DNA of 64,000 nt from Channallabes apus. Its lineage: Eukaryota > Chordata > Actinopteri > Siluriformes > Clariidae. This document shows positions 44,271 through 55,104 of the stretch, piece by piece. Location of the stretch: the NCBI GenBank assembly GCA_030522415.1, contig CM060112.1, positions 2,973,001-3,037,000 on the forward strand, written 5' to 3'. The stretch's first letter is position 1; each line of letters begins with the position of its first letter. A program made the position numbers and the translations under genes. The notes beneath the pieces were generated by a model, which saw only the letters and a program-made list of their open reading frames with translations, was not told the origin of the DNA and did no database searches.

Positions 44271-45103
44271 ATCAGCACATCTTATTCCACACTGCATTGG
44301 CTCTTAACACCGGTCTCGGGTTTACCAGTGGTCATTGTTGCAGCTTTACAGAATCAAACAAAAATTATGGAAATGTGTATAAAATGTCTGAGAAATTATA
44401 TAACAATCTAAATGATCAAACCATATCTCATCATGGAAGGCCTTAGCAGTATTGCCTATTAGGTCTTCTCCTCCTCTCACTGTAAGAGTTTTTAAATTAA
44501 TAACCAAAATACTGGAAGAATCTCTGAAATCCAAGAAAATACCGTCCTGAAACTCTATATTGAAGTAGTGTAGTGTATTGATGTAGTGGTCTACCGAGCA
44601 CTTGTGTGTGTAAATTCCGTGAATTGACATTAGAGTTATTATAATATATAATGCCAACCAAAAGTTTTTGCACCTCTGGTGTTTGCTTCATTGCAGTTTA
44701 AAGTTCATTACCAACTTATCCAAACATGACACAGGAGCGCAGTTAAAGAACAAAACCTAAACCTCTGTGGAACTTATTAAGTTCTCGCTCTCAGATCCTA
44801 ATGTGACTCTAAATGAGTTCTTTAATAAAAGCAGGAGCATTTGGAGGGGAAAGCTGTTAAGCCTAAAGATAAAAGACACAGTGTTAGTATTTACTGTAAA
44901 ACTTAAACATTATGTGTCCAAAGTGCCTAATTAGAGTGAGAGAGATTATTTTCATTAGATTAAATCCAATACTAGATCCAATAAAATATATTTTTTTTCA
45001 TTCACTGGGAATTTTAATCATATATTGGTTAGCACTGGGAAATCTTGCACTATATAAAATTGTTGTTCAAACAAAAAGATGAATTCATATATATATATAT
45101 ATA
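44271..45103. other. Spacer
   Basis: A Tc1-MITE-like end (AACCAAAAGTTTTTGCACCT) lies at 44656-44675. The rest is unassigned. Confidence 0.4.
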
Positions 45104-45735
45104 CTCAGCAAAAAAAGAAACGCCCCTTTTTCAGGACTGTGTATTTCAACAATAATGTTGTAAAAATCCAAATAACTTTACAGATCTTCATTGTAAAGGG
45201 TTTAAACAATGTTTTCCATGCATGTTCAATTAACCATAATCAATTAATTACCATGCACCTGTGGAATGGTCGTTAAGACCTTAACAGCTTACAGAAAGTA
45301 GGCATTTAAGGTCACAGTTGTAAAAACGCAGGACACTAAAGAGACTCGTCTACCGACTGTGAGAAACACCCAAAGAAAGACACCCAGGGTCGCTGCTCAT
45401 CTGCGTGAACGTGCATTAGGCATGCTGCAGGGGGACATGAGGACTGCTGATGTGGCTATAGGGCAATAAATCACCATGTCCGCACTGTGAGACGCCTAAG
45501 ACGGCGCTACAGGGAGACAGGAAGGACAGCTGATCATCCTCGCAGTGGAAGACCACGTGTAGCAACACCTGCACAGGATGGGTACATCCGAATATCACAC
45601 CTGCGTGACAGGTACAGGATGGCCACAACAACTGCCCGAGTCACACCAGGAACACATAATCCCTCCATCTCACAGCAAGAACTGACAAATCTGGTCCAGT
45701 CCATGAGGAGGAGTATGTATATATACAGTATATAT
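45104..45735 (+). mobile_element. Tc1-like transposon, internally deleted
   Basis: The left end CTCAGCAAAAAAAGAAACG follows a TA at 45102-45103. The N-terminal DNA-binding part of a transposase is still readable: VRTVRRLRRRYRETGRTADH then PRSGRPRV (45480-45560) with the GRPR motif. After TPGTHNPSIS the sequence jumps to ELTNLVQSMRR, the C-terminus of the same family, so the DDE core is deleted. The right end is lost in an (AT)n-like tract. Inactive. Confidence 0.8.
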
Positions 45736-46258
45736 ACACACAGTATATCAACATGAATGTTGTTTTTCTTTTACTAGATGGATTAAAGTTACACTCGCTG
45801 ACAGCCTGAGTTTATTTACGCTACACACTTTAAGCTCATTTCAGCATGGAATTTAGCTTGTGCATTATTTGATTATTACAAACGATAGCTTGCCAGATGT
45901 TTCCACTGCTTTGACCTTCTCTTGCCATCTGTGGTTCTGCTGAAGCTTCTGTGTCTGAGAGGAACTGACATTTTAACATTTCGCTAAACATCCCAGCTAC
46001 ATGCAGCCAGCGTATTGCTTTCCAGAGACACGGATCTCTGTTTTAACCAACCAGAGACCTAATCATATGATTCCACTACGCCAGGGTCCAACGTTTTTTA
46101 CATAACATCAATAAATCTCCCCACTACATGGGGTCTCTTATCCAGAACGTCTTTCAAAAGTGCTTTGTAGTTTACATCATTGGATAGATTGTTACACTGG
46201 GTAACACTATGTTACTAACGAAGTACTATCAGTCAAACACCATCACTTATTACTTAAA
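45736..46258. other. Unassigned spacer
   Basis: No recognised gene or repeat. Confidence 0.4.
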
Positions 46259-46498
46259 GTTAAGTTAAGCCTTTATTTGTCACTTATACATTACAGCACA
46301 GTGAAATTCCTTCTTCGCATATCCCAGCGTAACTAAGGTCAGAGCGCAGGGTCAGCCATGATACAACGCCCCTGGTCAGATAGGGTTAAGGGCCTCGCTC
46401 AAGGGCCCAACAGTGGCAACCTGGTGGAGCTGGGGTTCGAACCGCCGATCTTCCGATCAGTAACTCAGTGCCTCAGCCCTCTGAGCCACCACTGCCCC
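46259..46498 (-). mobile_element. tRNA-derived SINE
   Basis: On the minus strand it begins GGGGCAGTGGTGGCTCAGAG (A box) and has B box GGTTCGAACCCC. It continues with CCACTGTTGGGCCCTTGAGC and GAGGCCCTTAACCC, then the GCGCTCTGACC and GCGAAGAAGGAATTTCACTG blocks and a short A/T-rich end. This is a widespread fish SINE. Target duplications are not clear. Confidence 0.85.
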
Positions 46499-46539
46499 TT
46501 ATCACTTCACTATCACTTATCTCATTAATCCCCTGGCTA

Positions 46540-47040
46540 CCTGTCTGGTTAAGAGCTAGCAAGCTAACTAGCTGAATAACTAACTAGCTGAATGCCTTTC
46601 TCTACCTAGCTATTTTATTAGCTAGACAAGTAAATCTCATTAACTACCTACTAGTGTAACTATCTGGCAACCTATTTTATTAACTAACTTACAGTAATAC
46701 CCGTCTTATAAAGAGCTGTCAAGCCATTTTTTCAACTAGCCAACTACCTTTTATTAATGTTTATTTTTACCTATATATCTCATATCTTGTACTTATCTCA
46801 TTAACTAGATGACTTCCTATCTTGATTTCCTATCTCATTAACAAACTTTTATGCTATTTTCTCAACTAGCCGACTACCTACAATATCTCTTTAAATAGCT
46901 GGCAAGTTAAATTATTAACTAGGTGACTACTTACAGTATCTCATTACCTACTCCCTATGTAGCTCATTTATTAGCTGCTACTTATATCAGTATCTAGTAA
47001 ACTACTATATCAATAATTAGCCATCTGCCTACTAAATTGG
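46540..47040. repeat. Degenerate CTA/GCTA-rich tract
   Basis: About 500 bp dominated by variants of CTAACTAGCTGAATA, TAGCTAGCAAG and ACTACCTA, with no exact period. It looks like a decayed simple-sequence or minisatellite array. It abuts the 5' end of the L2 copy that follows. Confidence 0.6.
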
Positions 47041-47295
47041 TAAATTGGTGATAGGAAGCTACGACACCAACAGGAAGTTGCCTGTTTTTGTATCGTTGCC
47101 GCAAAAGTTTCACATTTGTGTCAGCGTTTAAATTACATAGCTTTATATTAATAGCAACTAGCTTTTACATCTTCATACTATTTGGCTTCTCATTTTTTCT
47201 GCGATTTTTGGAGAATGCGCAAGTTTCCTCGTCTAAGAACAACAAACGGAATTCATCTCCAAACAACTAAAACTCCGACACAGAGGTACGTTATC

Positions 47296-48201
47296 ATGTC
47301 TACCGTTCAGCTTGTTCAGTGTGTAGAGTGCAGGATGTTTAGACATTCTTCCTCCATCATTAGTGATAATTATATTTGTGATAGGTGTGTGTTAGTTTGC
47401 ACTCTGACGGAGAAGATTTCAGCGTTAGAGGAGTGCATCCAGACTTTAGAGAGTGTTAGAGAATGTGAGAGCAGCGTTATTCCTGTAGCGGACAGTCTGG
47501 GTGCCACAGGCGGAGATAATCAGCCCCCGACTCCGGCATTAGAGCCCTCACAGCGGGGCGAGTGGGTGACGACTTGGCGGCATACTCGTTCAGCCAAAGC
47601 TAACGCTAAGGCTAGCCCACCGGAGCACACCTCCTCTGCGCGTCACGTGTCCAACAGGTTTGCTCTCCTCAGTGCTGCACCCGCTGAGAAACCTGAAAGA
47701 GCTCTGGATATAGGAGACTCTATACTGAGACACGTGACATTAGCTAGACCTTTAGGGGCGCCAGCGGCAGTGGTTAGGTGTATCCCGGGAGCCAGAGCAC
47801 CGGACATAGCAGGTAATCTTAGGGCTCTAGGACAGCACAGGTTCTCTAAGATAGTGGTACATGCTGGAGCTAATGATATACGCCTTCGTCAGTCAGAGGT
47901 TAGTAAGAGTAACTTTACAGAGGTGTTTAAATTAGCGAAGGCGATGTCCGATGAAGTAATATGCTCTGGTCCCATCCCAATGAGACGTGGCGACATAGCT
48001 TACAGCAGGTTATGGTCGCTGAACCGCTGGATGTCCAGGTGGTGCTCCCAAAATAATGTGGGCTACATAGATAATTGGAAGACCTTTGAGGGCAAAGCTG
48101 GCCTGTTAGGGCGGGACGGTGTCCATCCCACTCGGGAAGGTGCTGCTCTCATTTCCTGTAGTATAGCTCATAGTCTCAGTAGAGGTCTAGTTAATCGGTG
48201 A
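47296..48201 (+). CDS. L2 ORF1: zinc-ribbon-like module plus SGNH esterase domain
   Basis: A 301-residue open frame. The start at 47296 (MSTVQLVQCVEC) is conserved in copy A; the frame is also open upstream to 47182 but that part is leader. Cysteines C9, C12, C28 and C31 (CVEC...CDRC) form a C2C2 zinc-ribbon-like pattern. A leucine/glutamate-rich helix follows at about 36-60. The esterase domain has GDSIL (Ser142), GAND (191-194) and DGVHP (Asp274, His277), so the SGNH set is complete. In CR1/L2 elements this protein binds element RNA; the enzymatic role is unclear. The stop is TGA followed by CAA, and the same frame stays open into ORF2. Confidence 0.9.
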   Translation: MSTVQLVQCVECRMFRHSSSIISDNYICDRCVLVCTLTEKISALEECIQTLESVRECESSVIPVADSLGATGGDNQPPTPALEPSQRGEWVTTWRHTRSAKANAKASPPEHTSSARHVSNRFALLSAAPAEKPERALDIGDSILRHVTLARPLGAPAAVVRCIPGARAPDIAGNLRALGQHRFSKIVVHAGANDIRLRQSEVSKSNFTEVFKLAKAMSDEVICSGPIPMRRGDIAYSRLWSLNRWMSRWCSQNNVGYIDNWKTFEGKAGLLGRDGVHPTREGAALISCSIAHSLSRGLVNR

Positions 48202-49757
48202 CAATCCAGAGCCCAGGCCAGGGAGCAGACAGACAGGCTAAACCAACCGTCTGCTAGCTGCATAGAGTCGTCACTCAGGGTTCACCTTATTGAGACTGTG
48301 TCTGTTCCCCGATCTAAGCAAAAATGTAGAAAGACTCAGAAAGTCTGTTTCAATAATTTAATTAACATAAAGTCCACAAACTCCGATCATACTGAATGCG
48401 CAGCCGGCATCTCTGATCTGAAGCTAGGATTGTTAAATATTAGATCTCTCGCATCAAAAGCAGTTATTGTTAATGAAATTATCACAGATCAGGCGTTTGA
48501 TATACTCTGTTTAACTGAAACATGGGTTAAACAGGACGAGTATGTAGCTCTAAATGAAGCTAGTCCTCCTGGATACAGCTACATACACCAGCCTCGGTTA
48601 ACTGGTAGAGGAGGAGGCGTCGCAGTTATTCATAATGATAATCTGTCTATCATACAAAAACACAGACACAAATTTAACTCATTTGAAATTCTTTATAGTA
48701 ACATAAGTGTATTTAAGTATATTAAATCAGCTCAGTCGATTCCACTAATTATAATTTACAGACCTCCAGGGCCGTATTCTGAATTTCTTAGTGAATTTGC
48801 AGATTTCATCTCAGACCTGGTCATTTCTGTAGACAAAGTGTTAATTGCTGGAGATTTTAACATTCATTTTGAGAATCCAGAAGACCCTCTGAGAACAGCA
48901 TTTATATCCATACTGGACTCCGTAGGTGTAAATCAGTGTGTAGTAGGACCCACTCATAAAGCAGGTCACACTTTAGATTTAGTAATATTCTTTGGATTAA
49001 GTATAAGAAATGTATTCACAATTCCACTGTCAGAAATTATCTCAGATCACTATCTTGTCTCCATTCAAGTGTGTCACAGTGATAATGTACGCACAGCACC
49101 GCGCTACCGTATTAAACGTACATTCACATCAACTACCACACAGAGTTTTATCAGTAATCTCCCAGAGTTACCAACTTCGATTAGGCCACCGTCTGACCCC
49201 ACAGAACTCGATCAGGCGACTGAATATTTAGAGTCGACACTTCGTTGTACCTTAGATAATGTAGCTCCAGCTAAAAGAAAAATTATTAGAGATAAGAAAC
49301 TCGCTCCCTGGTATAACGATCACACGCGCACTTTAAAACAGACCGCTCGGAAATTAGAGTGTAAATGGCGTCAAACTAAATTGTTAGTATTTCAAATAGC
49401 ATGGAAAGAGAGCATCCTGAACTATAGGAAAGCTCTTAGTGTCGCTAGATCAACGTATCTCTCCACTCTTATAGAAGAAAATAAAAATAACCCTATCTTT
49501 TTATTTAATGCCGTAGCCAAATTAACCAGAAATAAGACCACTACAGAAATCTCCACAACAACATCATGCAATAGTGAGGACTTCCTGAACTTTTTTAATA
49601 ATAAAATTGTAAATATCAGGCATAAAATTGAGGCTTTGAAACCAAACAATGTAATTGATACAGATGTTAACCTAGCCATGTCAGATTCAAACCTAGAATA
49701 CTTTACTCCTCTTGAAGATATAAGATATATAATATACCACCATCTCCATACAGTTTA
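48202..49757 (+). pseudogene. L2 ORF2 5' part: endonuclease and linker, truncated
   Basis: Reading on in the ORF1 frame after TGA gives an uninterrupted stretch (QSRAQAREQTDRLNQPSA...) into the endonuclease. Motifs: LKLGLLNIRSLASK, DILCLTETWVK, GRGGGVAVIHNDN, IIYRPPGPYSEF, IAGDFNIHFE, THKAGHTLDLVI and SDHYLVSIQ, the AP-endonuclease set that nicks target DNA. The linker before the polymerase includes KLAPWYNDHTRTLKQ and SNLEYFTPLEDI. The frame ends at 49757 in unrelated sequence. Up to that point there is no stop or frameshift other than the TGA. Confidence 0.85.
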
Positions 49758-51074
49758 AAATAGAACCCTGAACCAGTCTTTTGCTGTTTGGCCCTAGACT
49801 GGGACGTAACACCATATTTAAGTGACCACTTTGATTTTCAAGCACAACAAAGACAACAGCTTTATTATGCAAAGGTGTTCCTTCAGTTCAAAACAACTAG
49901 TTTGAGATTTATATCTGCTCATCTTTATTGAACTACGCTAGAATGCCTCATGCATTAATTAAATTAAATTATGTAAAAGTGACTAAGATTATGTTCTGTA
50001 GTTTAACCGTGAATTAAGCAAAACATTCCATCAATAAGAAACATTTAACATCTGCTGGAATGTGACTGGAACTGTTGCTCGTCTAAGCATTTAGCATTTC
50101 CCTGGACGTTCCGGGACTGTTAGGATGTCTGTGTCTTACTGCGGCACAAAACCACAAGTTCAACACTGCAGTCTGATGGATTAACTCTCTATGAACACAC
50201 ATACAGTACAAGAAGACCACAGCAGGAGTTTGGTGTTTTTTTCATCTGATATTTGATACTTACAGAAAACCATTCGGGTGATTATGTAGAAAAACCGGCT
50301 GCTTGAGGAAAGAAAAAACTTTAAGAACGCTGGGAAACTTTAAGATAAAGATAAGAATCTCTTTTATATAGTACATCTACTGGACCTTTATAACACGCTA
50401 ATAAAAGCTATGTGAATATTTTATGAAACAATATTGAAGAATCTACACAAGGCACCAGGTTCTTATGACATATTTCTCTTTGTATTATCATAAAAGAAGA
50501 AAGAGGAAGCTTTCATTGTAACTGAATGCTATTACAGATTGTCTGCTCGGCTGTTCTACCAGGAATCCCAGAAATTATTATCCTGGCTTCCAATAGACTA
50601 CATTTATAAAGAATTGAAACTTTTTTTGGTCCCGTATAAAGACTGCACCTGGTCACTTTTCATCTGCCAGGTGTTTTAACCCTCTTTCCTTTTTATACTG
50701 TAGGAGTCTGAGGATGGACAGATACTTTTTCGGTGGCAAACAAAACTAAATAATATGAATATTTATAAGGTAGCGCATTTAATGCACTATTATAAACATT
50801 GAATTCCTATAAGAATTTGATGACATGTTTAAACATGGGTTACTGGGGGTCAATTCTTATTCAAAAGAAACTGATGCTATTAACATTAAAATGTGAATAA
50901 AAAGCTCATTTTTTATCCAAATAAAACAACAGTACAACAGACACAGTAATCGAATTGCAAACTTTCTGGACTTTTAAATTTATTTCCATTTTTATTTGCT
51001 ATTTTGTCTTCTGTACAAAAGACAGGTTTTATATATATATATTATATTTTGTTCTACTTTCTTATAGTTTCAGC
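49758..51074. other. Unassigned spacer
   Basis: No gene, RNA or recognised repeat. AT-rich. Confidence 0.4.
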
Positions 51075-51235
51075 TATTTATTTCTCTTTCTTATTTCTTG
51101 TTAATTGTTTTAAAAAAAAATGTAAGGTCACTGGCGGTCGTGTAAGCATTTCACTGCATATCGTATGACTGTGTATAAGAGGACTGTGTATGACTGTGTA
51201 TGACTGTGTATGTGACAAATAAAATTTGAATTTAA
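51075..51235 (+). mobile_element. LINE 3' tail
   Basis: GTAAGCATTTCACTGCATAT, then repeated GACTGTGTAT units and GTGACAAATAAAATTTGAAT, the untranslated end of a common fish CR1/Rex1-like LINE. The same tail lies in reverse at 12478-12640. Confidence 0.7.
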
Positions 51236-51969
51236 TTGGATGAGAGGTGTTCCATGAGTGCTGATAATGGATAGTAACAGCACCGGGACGTGTAAAGTTT
51301 TCCAAGCACATACATATAAATCCTCAGGAAGGGCAAACGCCCCAAGAGGATCATAAGTTTATTTTTAGTTTCCAGAGCACTTACATCAGTAACACTAAAG
51401 AGATTAATGCACATAAATAGACTGAAAGCAGGAAGGAAGCCACTCCATTTGGAGCCGTGTAGAAACTACTGTACATTAGTTCTATTCCACTCAATTTCTT
51501 TTTTAAGTTAATAGTTCACCTGTTAACTTTCCATGAGTGGTAAATTCACTATTGAAGTTATATCTAAGTGTAAGAACCTACATTACAAGCACGCAACTCT
51601 TTGGAAAGTTAAGATAAAGTCAAATAAGAAAGAACAAGGATTAAACAAATAAACAGGAAACAGGTTTAAAGTACAGTATAGACCAAGTTTAATTTACAGC
51701 TATTTTCAGCTCCAGTACCGTATATGATTAGGGGATTAAAAACAAAAAAAAAACATTTAAATGCATAGCAGGGACATTCTTAGAGGCAGTAGAGGGTGTA
51801 TTAACTTTCTGTTACATGAGCAGCAAAATGCAGAATTCTGTTTCTATTCAGAGCTGCTGAGAAACTTAAAGTACATAAATGCAGCTTACAAAGAAAGAAA
51901 GAAAAAAAAAGAAAACTATGCTAAGGCCTATTCTATGAGCAATGAGCTTAATTAAACCTGCTGTAATTA

Positions 51970-51970
<1 letters not shown>
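51236..51970. other. Spacer with a foldback-family fragment
   Basis: At 51247-51300 GTGTTCCATGAGTGCTGATAATGG...TAACAGCACCGGGA matches 57598-57640, a fragment of the foldback family seen at 57.6-58.4 kb. The rest is unassigned. Confidence 0.45.

Positions 51971-52018
<48 letters not shown>
51971..52018 (+). repeat. (GT)n microsatellite
   Basis: About 24 uninterrupted GT units. Confidence 0.95.
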
Positions 52019-52021
<3 letters not shown>

Positions 52022-52874
52022 GGAAACGTTATCGAATATTAATCCAAAACAAGGACGAGGAATATTACGGCAGATTATTACGATGAGTTTTTACAATTAC
52101 ATAGAAATGATCCCACATTCAGTCACCCGAGTCGGACGGGTGTGATTTTCCCCTTTCATCTGACGTCACACAGCTTTCCCGAACAATGGAAATTTACCAA
52201 ACATAATTTTAGGACCATTTCATTAAGAGAACTGTAATTTTTCCAATTATAAGATAAATCTAATACTGAGTAGATATTTGGCGAGTGTAATTAACCGGCA
52301 CCTCTTTACCTGAACCCTGTGTCATAGGGCTGGAAAAACCACGTCATAAACATGTCATACAAAAACATCATGGACTGGTTTCCAGTTTTTGAATATTGGT
52401 CATTAGAGTATATTTAAAGGTGAGACTTGCTCGTTGTGATATTTCTTTGGTGGTGTTTGCTAATTAGCATTTATACACCTGCTATAAATTGGATAAGTCG
52501 AGTATACAGTAGGATATAGAAGATAACAGCACTGCGGCGTTTAACTACAGAGTCAGCCAAAAATATTTACAGTATACAACATGAGAAATATATACGCCTC
52601 TCTTCTGTCAGTCACATGACCGAACCAACGATGGTGCGACTGCTGACCTTTCTTAGAGGAAACATAATATTTACGCATAATTCTGCCATAAATCAATTTG
52701 AGGTTTAAACATAGAGGATGATGGCAGTTTGTGTTGTCCTCATGCTGTCTTCTATAGTACTTAGATAGTTTGTTTATTTCAGGGTGTTAAATAGTTTTTC
52801 TCTCAGCTAGTCAGCTAATTAGGTGTCTTTAATTAGCTAGTTTTGTTAATTTATGTTGTTTAATTTATGTCATA
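52019..52874. other. Unassigned spacer
   Basis: Near 52515-52545 AGATAACAGCACTGCGGCGT resembles the foldback family. Nothing else recognised. Confidence 0.4.
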
Positions 52875-52965
52875 CATTATGTAAGTAGCACCTCGGTCCT
52901 GGAGGAACGTTGTTTCGCTTCACTGTGTACTGAAATCACAATAAAAGCCAACTTGACTTGACTTG
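52875..52965 (+). mobile_element. LINE 3' tail with TTGAC repeats
   Basis: GTCCTGGAGGAACGTTGTTT, CACTGTGTACTGAAATCAC, AATAAAAGCCAACTTGACTT then GACTTGATG: the tail of a fish Rex1/CR1-like LINE ending in a short tandem repeat. No coding part is attached. Confidence 0.7.
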
Positions 52966-53123
52966 ATGTGATTAACTCGTAAGTGATTAACATTAGTGAT
53001 ACCGTTAGCTTGGTTACCAATTAATCTTCTTTGACACAGAAGGATATTTTCAGCCTGAGGACAATAAAGAAACAAATGATACTCCATTGAGAATAAAAGG
53101 TGTTTGAGGAACTGTTGGATAAA

Positions 53124-53238
53124 ACTTGAGGTTGTGCTGTTGTGCTGAATATCAGCATGGCTGTGATATCTTGAGGCTGCATCCTCACGATTGCATCACA
53201 GCCGTGCTGATATTTAGTACAACAGCACAACCTCAAGT
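53124..53238. mobile_element. Foldback element, 44-bp arms
   Basis: Arms 53124-53167 and 53195-53238 are reverse complements with three mismatches in 44 bp, separated by 27 bp. The right half is related to 58340-58435 (CATCACGGCTGTGCTGATAT, ACAGCATGACCT). This is a repeated non-autonomous foldback family. Confidence 0.85.
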
Positions 53239-54059
53239 GTGATATTTCTTATATAGTTCTTATATGTTGCTTCTTTTTTTTGACCTGCTAATTTTACAAT
53301 AAAGAGAAATGAAAGACTGGTGAGGAAAGGGACATTTATAGCGGCTGTAATGTAAGCAATCCATTTTCTTGGAAAGCATACAACCAAATATGTGCAGTAA
53401 TATTCTTTCATACATAACACATAATACCACTCATCCTACAGCAAAAGTTACCTCCTGTATATCAGTTGCTTCAGGTTTTGAGGAAGAAAACCCTTCAGGA
53501 TGCAATGTTCTAGGAAAATAATCAATGTCATTGGACATAAAATGCACTTTATAATGTATAGCATCCTGACATTATGCTTACGACAAGGTTATATCAGTTA
53601 CACAACAACGACTGGTAAGCGTACCGCTAGCAGTTAACATGTTAGCGTGTTGTATGCTCATAGGGTTAAACTGTATTTATGTATTTAAGTTAAGTGATAC
53701 TGCGTGAACAAGCTAAACGAAACTCCTCCCACTCACAACATTACAGTAAAAATAACATGAAAGTTGGCAAGAGCACCATAAAATAGTGGAAATACGAAGC
53801 AGGCGTTCCCTTGTTCCACTGCTTTAGCACATCGTCGCAGCTCGATGCCCTGGGATTTCAGTCAGCATGGACTAGAATGGTTCTTCATCATCATCATCAA
53901 TCAGAAATCAGACACGGTCACAATTCAGATTTAGATGTTCCAGCCCAGGCCTATCTGAGTCGCCAGCAGGTAGCACATGCCTATCGTGCATGTCATCATC
54001 ATCATGGGGAAGCCCAACCTGCAACGAGAACAACTGGTCAGTAACAGTATGGCATTGTG
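53239..54059. other. Unassigned spacer
   Basis: A short (CAT)n stretch lies at 53886-53900. Frames at 53811-54044 have no domain. Confidence 0.35.
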
Positions 54060-54306
54060 TTTAATAATTATAGTAATGTGTCGAGTATAGTACAGGAGCA
54101 GGACACTGGTGGAATGGTGCAGATATGGCAAACAAACATGTCCAATCCATGGAGACCAGTAACCCACAGCACTTAAAGGAATCACTGCTGGCACCCTGAT
54201 GCCAGACAGCACAGCACACCCTCTGCGGTCAGCCACGCCCGAGAGGCCAAAGCTACCCTGGTGTCACAATGGGGCCTAGGTGGTTTTAATGTCATGGCTG
54301 ATTGAT
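54060..54306 (+). mobile_element. Tc1-like 3' end remnant
   Basis: GCACCCTGATGCCAGACAGC and CAGCACACCCTC followed by GGTGGTTTTAATGTCATGGC at 54272-54300 correspond to the C-terminus and right end of a common fish Tc1-like family (terminal word GTCATAATGTTATGGCTGAT). Decayed beyond translation. Confidence 0.55.
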
Positions 54307-54309
54307 GCA

Positions 54310-55083
54310 CAGGGGTTGGACAATGAAACTGAAACACTGGTGTCGGAGGTTTCATGGCTACACTTGACCAGCCTGGTGGATGATCTTCATTGATTGCACA
54401 TTCCACCAGTAAGAGCAGAGCGTGAAGGTGTAATTAGGAGAGTAATAGCACAGTTTTGCTTAAAATATTGCAATGCACACATTATTATGGGTTACATACC
54501 AGAGTCCAAAAGAGGACAAATTGTTGGTGCGAGTCTCGCTGGCGCATCTGTGACCAAAACAAAAGTCTTTGTGATGTATCAAGAGCCACGGTGTCCAGGA
54601 TGATAATGCACCAATACACACAGCATAATGGTGACGGAGTGGTTTGAAGTTGAACATCTCTAACGGCCTGCACAGTCACTAGATCTAAATATTATTGAGC
54701 CACTTCGGGGAGTTTTGGAGGATCGAGTCAGGAAATGTTTTCCTCCACCAGCATCACGTAGTGACCTGGACACATTTACATTTAGGCATTTGGCAGATGC
54801 TCTTATCCAGAGCGACTTACATTTTTATCTCATTATACATCTGAGCAGTTGAGGGTTAAGGGCCTTGCTCAAGGGCCCAACAGTGGCAACTTGGTGGTTG
54901 TGGGGTTTGACCCTGGGATCTTCCGAACCATAGTCCAATTCCTTAACCACTGAGCTACCCCTGGACACTATTCTGCAAGAAGAACAGCTCAAAATCCCTC
55001 TGGCCTCCGTGCAGAACTTGTATCTTCCCAAGACGAATTGATGCTGTATTGGCGACGAAAGGAGGCCGTACACCATACTAATG
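54310..55083 (+). mobile_element. Tc1-like transposon remnant, internally deleted
   Basis: The left terminal repeat CAGGGGTTGGACAATGAAAC starts at 54310. The transposase N-terminal piece ESKRGQIVGASLAGASVTKT (54500-54560) joins, by internal deletion, to the second catalytic region (QDDNAPIHTA pattern, 54598-54630). Decayed SPDLNIIEPLRGVLEDRVRK and the C-terminal RRIDAVLATKGGRTPY (55030-55080) follow. The first catalytic aspartate region is lost. A SINE splits the C-terminal part, so the Tc1 element is the older insertion. The right terminal repeat is not visible. Confidence 0.8.
54765..54968 (-). mobile_element. tRNA-derived SINE inserted in the Tc1 remnant
   Basis: On the minus strand it has head GGGGTAGCTCAGTGGTTAAG, then CCACTGTTGGGCCCTTGAGC, and ends GTAAGTCGCTCTGGATAAGA, a typical fish SINE tail. 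Body is 54774-54959. CCTGGACAC flanks it at 54765-54773 and 54960-54968, a 9-bp target duplication that interrupts the transposase codons for LDT. Confidence 0.85.
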
Positions 55084-55104
55084 AATTACTGTCATCTAAA
55101 ACCA

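Larger units (their letters stand above)
47041..49757 (+). mobile_element. L2-clade LINE copy E, intact ORF1, 3'-truncated
   Basis: It has a 5' leader of about 250 bp whose later part aligns with copy A, a complete ORF1, and ORF2 up to just before the reverse transcriptase. It then stops near 49720-49757 without polymerase, 3' UTR or tail. LINE insertions normally lose the 5' end, so a missing 3' end points to a later deletion or rearrangement. Sequence beyond 49758 matches no other copy here. Confidence 0.9.

Noticed and set aside
47182..48201. Host gene for an SGNH/GDSL esterase
   Set aside because: The same protein recurs in copies A and C directly upstream of L2 endonuclease sequence, so it is LINE ORF1. 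The extra 38 codons before 47296 are leader.
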